A DNA stretch of 64,000 bases from PALSA-612 sp963742925 (GTDB lineage: Bacteria; Actinomycetota; Thermoleophilia; Gaiellales; Gaiellaceae): NCBI GenBank assembly GCA_963742925.1, contig CAVUNV010000004.1, positions 531,171 through 595,170 on the forward strand, given 5' to 3'. Made by a program: the position numbers and the translations under genes. The notes beneath the pieces were generated by a model. The model worked only from the letters and a program-made list of their open reading frames with translations, was not told the DNA's origin and searched no databases. Shown piece after piece: positions 58,253 to 64,000 of the stretch. Every line of letters starts with the position of its first letter. Position 1 is the stretch's first letter.

Positions 58253-58340
58253 TCAGCGACCCTTCTGCCGGTCCCGTTGCGATCGGCGCAGCGCGTCGAG
58301 GCGGCGATGTGCCTGCTTCGCAGCGGGCCGTGACTGCTTG
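58253..58340 (-). pseudogene. Remnant of a second S4/Hsp15-like gene tail
   Basis: The last about 20 codons, KQAHRRLDALRRSQRDRQKGR in part, and the sequence just past the stop (AACTCGAAGCCGAGTCTCAG) match the tail and downstream sequence of the intact S4 gene at 60312. The upstream part is unrelated. It is a truncated, diverged duplicate. Confidence 0.55.
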
Positions 58341-58813
58341 CGGGCCAGCACCCACAAGTACGAGACTTCCCGTTGTCCTTCGCGCCATCGGCGGATCGTC
58401 ATTCTCCAGGTCGCCGGGTGGATGGCGGCAGTGGACGACGACGACGAGATAACCGGGTGGACGCACCCGTCGGAGGACGGCCTGCACACACCGAGGCACA
58501 GGCATGGGCCGTCTACGTGGCCGGGTCGTGACGGGTATCGCGCGATACCGGCCAAGGCGCGTGGGTTCCGTAGTTTCAGGCAGGGTCGCTCAGTCCTGGC
58601 GCTGACGCGGGGGAGGCGGGTGGCAACGAGACTTGTGTTGCCATCCGGAGGAGGTGATTTCGACCGCCGTTCCGAAGTTCCACGACGATCCGGGCATCCT
58701 CCCGGAACCTCGTAGCCTGTGCTGAGCGGCTCGTCAAACCGGCGCAATGGACTCACTGGATCCTTTCGGCAAAGGAGACCAAGGATGAAGAGCAGACGGA
58801 AGCAGGAAGCGAC
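58341..58813. other. No clear gene
   Basis: Open frames on both strands lack start signals and family resemblance. A purine-rich stretch with GAAGAGCAGACGGAAGCAGG lies before the next gene. Confidence 0.35.
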
Positions 58814-59305
58814 GTGGCCGAGCAGGTGACAGGCGGCGGTCGCCCGGAGTCGCGGGTGGGTCAGCGTTGGCTGGGCAGGGTGTTGTTGTCCTCCAGTGTG
58901 GCCGGACTGCCGCTCGTCTTGTTCGTCCTGCGGCGACTAGGCCGCCGGGGCGGCCTACTGGTGGAGGCTGGCTGCGGCGCGCTCTTCATCCGCGACAGCA
59001 TGTTGGCAGCCACAGGGACGCCAGCCAAGCTGCGGCCGCTGCCGCGGCTCCTCCTCTTCGCCGAGGTCGGTACGTCTGGCGTGGCCACCGTCGCGGGCTT
59101 CTGGGCGTGGGTGTGGCGGCCCTTCGTCAGCAGATCGGCTGGGAAAGAACGGGCCACTGAGCACGCCGCGAGGAAGTTTCGTCGAGGCTCGCCGCCCCGA
59201 GGGCAGGCAGTCGTTCACGCCGCCTCAGTCGCCGCCGCTGTGACCTTCGTCCTTCACGCGGCGCGAGAGGCGATCTACCTCAGCCCAGGCCACGGCCTCC
59301 GCTGA
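58814..59305 (+). CDS. Hypothetical membrane protein
   Basis: 163 residues from GTG 58814. Three or four hydrophobic segments (VLLSSSVAGLPLVLFVL, LLLFAEVGTSGVATVAGFWAW, VVHAASVAAAVTFVLHAA) with Arg-rich loops between them. No recognised family and no clear operon partner. Codon use is less G/C-biased at third positions than in the left part of the window. Confidence 0.45.
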   Translation: MAEQVTGGGRPESRVGQRWLGRVLLSSSVAGLPLVLFVLRRLGRRGGLLVEAGCGALFIRDSMLAATGTPAKLRPLPRLLLFAEVGTSGVATVAGFWAWVWRPFVSRSAGKERATEHAARKFRRGSPPRGQAVVHAASVAAAVTFVLHAAREAIYLSPGHGLR

Positions 59306-59391
59306 AGAGTTCGGCCTTCGGTGAGGCCGTGCGACCGTTCCGCTGGCCGCCTCGACAAAGTCCAGCCAGCGAGTAGCCGACCACGATCGGA

Positions 59392-59714
59392 CTGCCGGAC
59401 TGTCTCGGCAAACCACGTGCCAAACCGGCCTCCGTCGTGCTCGCCTTCGGTGACGGCAACTTCCGTGTCGCCAAACTCGCCTGGACGGGATGGGGCCAAT
59501 CGTTCACCGCCGGACGCGGAACCGACTCGGTCAACGACTGCAAACCCAACTGCGCCGCCGGACACTTCCACTACCCGGTGATCCTGCTCGCAACCGGACA
59601 ACAAAACTGTCACGGCAACCCGCCTACGCCTCGATCACCTACGCCTTCGTCACCCAAGCGCCCTACCCCGTCAAGACAGTCAAGGACGCCACCATCCCAT
59701 TCCCCTGCCGCTAG
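59392..59714 (+). pseudogene. Fragment of a secreted cysteine-containing protein (frame break near 59.62 kb)
   Basis: In one frame VVLAFGDGNFRVAKLAWTGW, VNDCKPNCAAGHFHYPV and LATGQQNCHG, then in another frame ASITYAFVTQAPYP and a terminal FPCR. I recognise this as a small secreted actinobacterial family with DCKPxCAAGxFH. The signal peptide is missing upstream, so it is a 5'-truncated, frameshifted piece. Confidence 0.5.
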
Positions 59715-59752
59715 ACACGTTCACGGGCGATCGTGGTTCCGTCTGGGCCTGG

Positions 59753-59992
59753 CTACTGATTGTTCGACAGCATCCGGGAGAAGACCGCCACCAACCCCAG
59801 AGCGACGAGCGCGATGACAACCAAGTAGGCGCTCGCGGCGTCGTTGTCTCTGAAGCCGAACATCACCGCCGCTGCAGTTGCGACCACTGCGACCACCATC
59901 TCGACGGCCACCTGGCGACGCAGCCACTCACGGGAGCGCAAGCGTCTCTCCTGACCACGGAGCCGCGCATCTCGCGCTAACAACGGCATCAC
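59753..59992 (-). CDS. Small two-helix membrane protein
   Basis: 79 residues: a basic start (LARDARLRGQERRLRSREWLR) and two helices (EMVVAVVATAAAVMFGF; AYLVVIALVALGLVAVFSRML). It starts 3 nt after the zinc-ribbon gene on the same strand, so the two are probably one operon. Function unknown. Confidence 0.55.
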   Translation of the reverse strand: MMPLLARDARLRGQERRLRSREWLRRQVAVEMVVAVVATAAAVMFGFRDNDAASAYLVVIALVALGLVAVFSRMLSNNQ

Positions 59993-59995
59993 TGT

Positions 59996-60199
59996 TCACC
60001 TCCCGGCCGAGCGGGTCGAGGGGACCGGCACGCGTGGGAGCCGTCGCCGGGTCAGCCAGCCGGACCGAAGCTGCTGGAACGTGCCCGGTCTGCCCTGGGC
60101 GCGGCGTGGGTCGAGCTCCGTGCCGCACAGCGCGCACCCGGCCGCGAACGCGCTCACCCGCTCCCCACAGTTCGGGCAGAAGTGCGGGTTGGTCTTCAT
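59996..60199 (-). CDS. Zinc-ribbon protein
   Basis: 67 residues from ATG 60199 with GGAG upstream. The ribbon is FCPNCGERVSAFAAGCALCG (two CxxC). The basic C-terminus (RSGWLTRRRLPRVPVP) may attach to membrane or nucleic acid. A longer upstream frame has no start signal. Confidence 0.6.
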   Translation of the reverse strand: MKTNPHFCPNCGERVSAFAAGCALCGTELDPRRAQGRPGTFQQLRSGWLTRRRLPRVPVPSTRSAGR

Positions 60200-60311
60200 G
60201 TCGGCTCCAAACGGTCGATTGGCAAGGATCGACGGTGAGGCTAGGCGGGACACGGCAAAGCGCGGGCCAGGCGAACACCAAGATGCGGCGCAAGCAACTC
60301 GTAGCCGGGTC

Positions 60312-60701
60312 TCAGCGGCCCTTCTGACTCTGTTGCGACCGGCGGAGCGCGTCAAGGAGGCGGCGTGCCTGCTTCGTCGGCCGCAACCCCAGGTCGACGC
60401 CAAGCGGACGTGCGAGATGGCGATCCCGCGCGGCCTGCTCCCGGCTGGCGATCGACTCCGGCGTCTCCGTGTACAGCGTCGCCGCGACCTTCGCGGAGCC
60501 CCGTCTGTCGGCCAAGCCGGTCACGACCACCGTCCGCTCGACCTCCCCAACCCTGACCACAACCGTGGCGGAGACGCCGACCTCCTTCGCGGGCTTCACC
60601 CGCACGCCGTTGACTCGCACGTGACCGGCCGAGACGGCGTCGGTTGCGGCGGTGCGGGTCTTGAAGAAGCGAGCCGCCCACAGCCACTTGTCGATCCGCA
60701 C
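60312..60701 (-). CDS. hslR: S4-domain RNA-binding protein (HslR/Hsp15-like)
   Basis: 129 residues. S4 domain at the N-terminus: MRIDKWLWAARFFKTRTAA, VSAGHVRVNGVRVKPAKEV, and an ERTVVV strand; the basic C-terminal tail is KQARRLLDALRRSQQSQKGR. Hsp15 relatives bind free 50S subunits carrying nascent chains. GTG 60701 follows TAGGGT by 6 nt without a Shine-Dalgarno. A truncated copy of the tail lies 2 kb to the left. Confidence 0.85.
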   Translation of the reverse strand: MRIDKWLWAARFFKTRTAATDAVSAGHVRVNGVRVKPAKEVGVSATVVVRVGEVERTVVVTGLADRRGSAKVAATLYTETPESIASREQAARDRHLARPLGVDLGLRPTKQARRLLDALRRSQQSQKGR

Positions 60702-60707
60702 CAGGTC

Positions 60708-60713
60708 ACCCTA
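60708..60713 (-). promoter_or_regulatory. Leaderless -10 box for the S4 gene
   Basis: Minus strand TAGGGT, 6 nt, GTG 60701. Confidence 0.5.
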
Positions 60714-60852
60714 CGACAGGCACGGGTGAGCCCTGCGCTCGGGAGGGGGCGGCGGCCGGTTCCGGCTCGGTGCTGACGGGCTGCTCCCCAACCACGCCCC
60801 GGCACCCGCCGCCAGCATGTCCTATCTCCCACGGTAGATAGCCTCACTGTCT

Positions 60853-60966
60853 GTGCGACTGAGACGTCCAGCGACTCGCTCTCGGAGGTTGGTGTTGTTG
60901 CTCTGGCTCGTGGCAGGACTGCTGGCTGGGATGGTCGCCGACGGCCTGATCACCCGGTACACGTAG
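60853..60966 (+). CDS. 37-residue single-helix membrane peptide
   Basis: GTG 60853 opens MRLRRPATRSRR followed by the helix LVLLLWLVAGLLAGMVADGL and ITRYT. TAGCCT (60839-60844) lies 8 nt upstream; no Shine-Dalgarno. A start inside, at GTG 60892 behind GGAGG, is also possible. The positive-inside N-terminus and clean helix favour a real small membrane protein; no family recognised. Confidence 0.4.
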   Translation: MRLRRPATRSRRLVLLLWLVAGLLAGMVADGLITRYT

Positions 60967-61021
60967 CGGACGAGCCTGACCCTAACCAGCCGGCTCGGGC
61001 TCAGGAGCGACCCGTCTGAGC

Positions 61022-62215
61022 TTACGGTTGGCTGGCGAGTTCGGGGCGGGTTGCGGTGTGTCGTCGGTGGGGTGCGAAGGCGCTCGCGACTGCGAGTAGT
61101 GCTGCGCTTGCGACGATCAGCCACAGGACGGCGTTGAAGGAGCCGGTTGCGTCTCGGACGGCTCCGAACAGGAACGGCGCGACCGAGGAGAGCGTGTAGC
61201 CGAGGCCGAGCATCATCCCGGCCATCGCGCCGACCTCGGCGGCGCCCGCGCCGACGTCGAGGGGCAGGGTCATCAGCGATGGGAAGGTGACGCCGACCCA
61301 GATGCCGATCAGCACCGCCCAGAGCCAGCCGCCCTGCGGGAGCGCGATGATGCCGATCCCGGTCAGAAAGAGCAGGACTGCGCCGCCGGTCAGGTACAGA
61401 CGCCGCGAGCCGAATCGGTCACCCGCCCAGGCGACCAGAAGGCTGGTGGGGAGCGTGACGACGCTGACGACGGTGATCAACGCTCCGGCGCTCGCATGTG
61501 ACCAGCCGTGCCCCACATAGACGCTCGGGAGCCAGGCCGTGATCCCGTAGTAAGCGATCGAGGTGAGCGTGAAGATCGCAACCAGACGCCACCCCATGCC
61601 GCTGCGCCACGGAAACCGTGGCGGGTCGGCGAGCAGACGCTCATGCGGCGGCTGCCGGGCCGTGAACGCGAGCCAGCCGACGATCAGCACCAGCGTCAAC
61701 CCAGACAGAACGACGAGTGACCCGCGCCAGCCCCAGGCGACACCCGCGAGCGGCACCGCAACCGCAGCCGACAGGGCGGCACCGAGACTGATCCCGGTCG
61801 TGTACACGCCGGTCGCGAACGCGGGCCGCTCCGGCCACGACTCCTTCACCGCCCCCGGCATCAACGACCCCGCCACAGCCACGCCGATCCCAACCGGAAC
61901 CGTCAACACGATCACACCGACCGCCGACGGCAACAGTGCACGAGCGATACCGAACACGCCGATCAACGCCAACGCGAACGTGACCGACGAGCGCGCCCCG
62001 ATCCGCCGCGCCAAACCAACACTGACAGGCGCAAACAACCCCATACACAACACCACCAACGTCGGCAACAACCCCGCCACCGAATAGGAAATACCGAGAC
62101 TCCGCTGAATCGACGGGATCAACGGCCCCACCGCAACGATCTGCGGCCGCAAACTCAACGACGCCACAAACAACCCCGCCAACAGCAGATGATGATCCGC
62201 CCGTCGCTGCGCCAC
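61022..62215 (-). CDS. MFS transporter, CynX/NimT-like
   Basis: About 397 residues, twelve membrane helices. The first loop motif is LFAPVSVGLARRIGARSS and the central loop is short and basic. The arrangement LRPQIVAVGPLIPSIQRSLG at the N-terminus is typical of the cyanate/nitroimidazole (CynX/NimT) group. GTG 62215 was chosen over GTG 62218 because it is 6 nt from the TAGGGT box. Single gene; substrate unknown. Confidence 0.85.
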   Translation of the reverse strand: MAQRRADHHLLLAGLFVASLSLRPQIVAVGPLIPSIQRSLGISYSVAGLLPTLVVLCMGLFAPVSVGLARRIGARSSVTFALALIGVFGIARALLPSAVGVIVLTVPVGIGVAVAGSLMPGAVKESWPERPAFATGVYTTGISLGAALSAAVAVPLAGVAWGWRGSLVVLSGLTLVLIVGWLAFTARQPPHERLLADPPRFPWRSGMGWRLVAIFTLTSIAYYGITAWLPSVYVGHGWSHASAGALITVVSVVTLPTSLLVAWAGDRFGSRRLYLTGGAVLLFLTGIGIIALPQGGWLWAVLIGIWVGVTFPSLMTLPLDVGAGAAEVGAMAGMMLGLGYTLSSVAPFLFGAVRDATGSFNAVLWLIVASAALLAVASAFAPHRRHTATRPELASQP

Positions 62216-62221
62216 CACCCA

Positions 62222-62227
62222 ACCCTA
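62222..62227 (-). promoter_or_regulatory. Leaderless -10 box for the MFS gene
   Basis: Minus strand TAGGGT, 6 nt, GTG 62215. Confidence 0.45.
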
Positions 62228-62295
62228 GACAGGGGGGATCACCAGCCGAAGACTGTGACGACACCACCTGCCGCCGCCACCTTCTCCCCCGACGG

Positions 62296-62895
62296 TTACG
62301 CCTTCGAGGCTGTGCTTGGGCTTTCCGTAGTTGATAGGAGCCGTGCGACTTCGGCGCGTTCGGGCCAGGGAATTGGATGGTCATCGGTGTCGATTACGCC
62401 TGCCCCTGGTTCGGCGGTGCCGATAGCGGCTGCCTGATGCCCGTGCTGAGCGAAGGTTGAGAGTGCGGCTTCGGCGACCTCAGGTGGGAAGACGGCGAGG
62501 AGAGTGCCGGAGGAGAGCGTTGACCAGGTGTCAGCGCCGAGCGCTTGACAGACAGCGATGCCGGGCTCGAACCACAGCACCGCCTGCCTGTCAACGCGAA
62601 GGCGGACTCCGGCGGCGTGCGCGATCTCGTGCAGCCCGGAAGCCAACCCTCCCTCGGTCGGGTCATGCAACGCACTGGCTCCTAACTCGGCCGCGAGGAG
62701 AGCGGGCTCCACGACGGAGATGCCGGGACGATCCAACGCCGCGCCCGCCGCCTCCAGCACGACCGGGTCGAGCCCGTGGAGCCGCTCTGTGGCCTCGCGG
62801 GCGAGCACGGCTGCCCCTTCGATCGGGGCCGCTCTCACTGCATGACGACATCTCCGGGCCCGAACCCGCCGCTGGTCACGACCGTGCCGGTCCAA
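62296..62895 (-). pseudogene. AIR synthase/HypE-like protein, truncated and frame-broken
   Basis: The C-terminal domain of a PurM/HypE-like ATP-binding enzyme: APIEGAAVLAREATERL, ALHDPTEGGLASGLHEIA, LSSGTLLAVFPPE. Just upstream the preceding strand TSGGFGPGDVV is in another frame, and the N-terminal half is absent. The sequence above about 62.9 kb belongs to something else. It could have been a selenophosphate-, thiamine- or hydrogenase-maturation-like protein; the exact one cannot be told. Confidence 0.55.
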
Positions 62896-62929
62896 GTGCG
62901 TGAACGCGAAGGCGTTGCCCGGGCCTGGG

Positions 62930-63244
62930 TCGACGATTTACACCGGCAACTGGGCCGGGAGCACGCCAACGTCGATGCACCTTCTGGTGACCGTGAGCGC
63001 CTACACCGACTCGGGCGCGCTACAACTGGCAAACGCAACCTCAACCAGGGTCTTCCGGGCGCCGCGAAAAAGCTGGCAGGTGTCGGCAGTGCCGCCTATC
63101 AGGCGTCCGGTGCCGGAGCCGCAGCGATCCGGTTCACGGTCGGCAAGTACATCACGTTGATCAGCCTCAACGCGATCAGGGCACAGCCCCAAAGTCACGC
63201 CCCAGCTCATAGCCCTGGCAAAGGCGATCGCGGCCAAGCTCTAG
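62930..63244 (+). pseudogene. C-terminal fragment of an unidentified secreted protein (frame breaks)
   Basis: Successive frames read HLLVTVSAYTDSGALQLANA, AIRFTVGKYITLISLNAI and VTPQLIALAKAIAAKL followed by TAG 63242. The order and style fit the end of a small lipoprotein-like domain. No start or signal peptide is present. Low confidence. Confidence 0.35.
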
Positions 63245-63532
63245 AGAAGAGCGTCGGCCCTAGGCACAGGGGCGCGGGCCCGAACCGCTCAGCCGGCCAG
63301 TTGGGCCTCCTCGCTCTCGGCCCCCGACAAGCCCTCGGGGAAGGATGTGTGTGGTTCCCTCCTGCTGGGGTCACGGGCCGAGTCAGCGGCGGACGGTTCG
63401 GTGACGAGCCCCGCTCCGTGGTCCAGCCGGACAGAATGCTTCACTTTCCGGCCCAATGCAGAACCACCGCTCACCCGTCTCCATGCCGGGCTCGACTGGG
63501 CCGCAACCGAATCGCCGGTGATCGACGCGAGT

Positions 63533-63880
63533 TCAGGCGAGGCCAGCGTCGGTGCGCTCAACCCGCTCTGCGACCTTCCGCTTGATCCGCTCCGCCACGT
63601 CAGGGTGCTCGGACTCCATCGTGCGGAACACTGTCCCGAACAGGACGACTAGTTCGACGCGAGTCGAGGCGGTAACGGTCGCGTTGCGCCGGCCAGAGCC
63701 GAGGATCGCCATCTCGCCGAAGAAGTCGCCTGGACCAAGCGTCTCGATGAGTTCACCGCCGCGATCGACGTCGACGGTTCCCTCGAGAATGACGAAGAAC
63801 GTGTAGCCAGATGCACCCTCATGGATGAACACGTCGCCGGGATCCGAGGTCTTGAACTCGCGACAACTTGCACGTCTCTC
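63533..63880 (-). pseudogene. Cyclic-nucleotide-binding-domain protein, N-terminus missing
   Basis: About 115 codons of a cNMP-binding beta-barrel: DPGDVFIHEGASGYTFFVIL, GPGDFFGEMAIL and ATVTASTRVELVVLFGTVFR, ending VAERVERTDAGLA. The phosphate-binding cassette FGEMAIL-x-ATV lacks the conserved Arg at the usual place (SGRRNATV), which may still supply it. The upstream part is cut by a stop near 63.88 kb with related sense (CKLSR) in another frame. The 63245-63532 stretch holds no gene. Confidence 0.6.
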
Positions 63881-64000
63881 CCACTACGGCGCGACACGAA
63901 CCATCACGAGAAGGCACAGCACCTCCTCAGATGCCTGTCAGCCCCCTCGGGACGGCACCAGAGGAGGCGGCACGCGTCAACATGAACAGCTCTGGCCATG

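Noticed and set aside
56440..64000. Prophage
   Set aside because: No capsid, terminase, portal, integrase or lysis gene can be recognised; the fragments are ordinary metabolic and regulatory genes.

Overview
The window is high-GC DNA whose gene content and gene style point to a deep-branching actinobacterium, most likely class Thermoleophilia (Solirubrobacterales/Gaiellales type). The reasons are the strong G/C third-position bias, many GTG starts, two ANTAR-domain regulators, an adenylate cyclase/AAA/TPR giant, an actinobacterial caa3-type oxidase cluster, and many start codons that follow a TANNNT box by about 6 nt with no Shine-Dalgarno, which suggests leaderless mRNAs. This placement is inferred from the sequence, not from a database search.

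Layout. 0-6 kb: end of gltB, a membrane-anchored trypsin-like protease (-), an ABC exporter pair, and glnA with a strong terminator hairpin inside its leader, followed by an island of hairpins and 46-bp repeats. 6-10 kb: two DUF2269-like membrane proteins, a PdtaS-like GAF-GAF-HisKA_2 kinase, a NUDIX hydrolase and its ANTAR response regulator. 9.6-14.7 kb (-): serine hydrolase, U32-like protein, M20 peptidase, ABC-F ATPase. 15-19.5 kb: pentose phosphate operon (tkt-tal-gnd). 19.5-22.2 kb: ECF sigma factor with a DUF4349 partner and secreted proteins. 22.2-26.1 kb (-): cytochrome c oxidase ctaC-ctaD-ctaB plus a 44-residue membrane protein. 26-34.7 kb: a flippase-like/choline-kinase-like fused reading frame, then an amine catabolism operon (dimethylglycine/sarcosine dehydrogenase-like, glutamine synthetase-like, aldehyde dehydrogenase, SDR). 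34.8-39.3 kb: CHRD protein, second ANTAR protein, adenylate cyclase/AAA/TPR protein.

39.2-40.3 kb (-) holds the most interesting locus: a 70-residue peptide gene with its own TTGACC-17-TAGGTT promoter, and 9 nt downstream a tetrapyrrole-methylase-type methyltransferase closely resembling borosin alpha-N-methyltransferases. This is a candidate split borosin RiPP system. Next to it is a secreted EXORDIUM-like/IPT protein.

41.7-53.2 kb is an aromatic-acid catabolic island: an IclR regulator divergent from a LIV-type ABC importer, aryl-alcohol-type dehydrogenase, 3-oxoadipate CoA-transferase (CatI/CatJ type), PcaB, PcaC and PobA. Together they would import 4-hydroxybenzoate and channel it to 3-oxoadipyl-CoA, but the protocatechuate dioxygenase and enol-lactonase are not here.

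53-56.4 kb: secreted and envelope proteins. From about 56.48 kb to the end the sequence becomes a mosaic of gene pieces (deacetylase abruptly joined to a GH94 phosphorylase end, a 3' tRNA-like half, a truncated DAG-kinase-like start, duplicated S4-protein tail, truncated AIR-synthase-like and cNMP-binding genes) around a few intact genes (S4 RNA-binding protein, MFS transporter, small membrane and zinc-ribbon proteins). This is either a decayed integration site or an assembly join.

A recurring feature is genes whose protein sense is preserved across 1-2 nt frame changes (20.3, 21.9, 30.0-31.2, 32.1, 40.0, 40.8-41.4, 43.8, 50.3, 53.3, 53.7 kb). This suggests residual sequencing indels rather than old pseudogenes. 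Such genes are given here as full spans with the break points noted.
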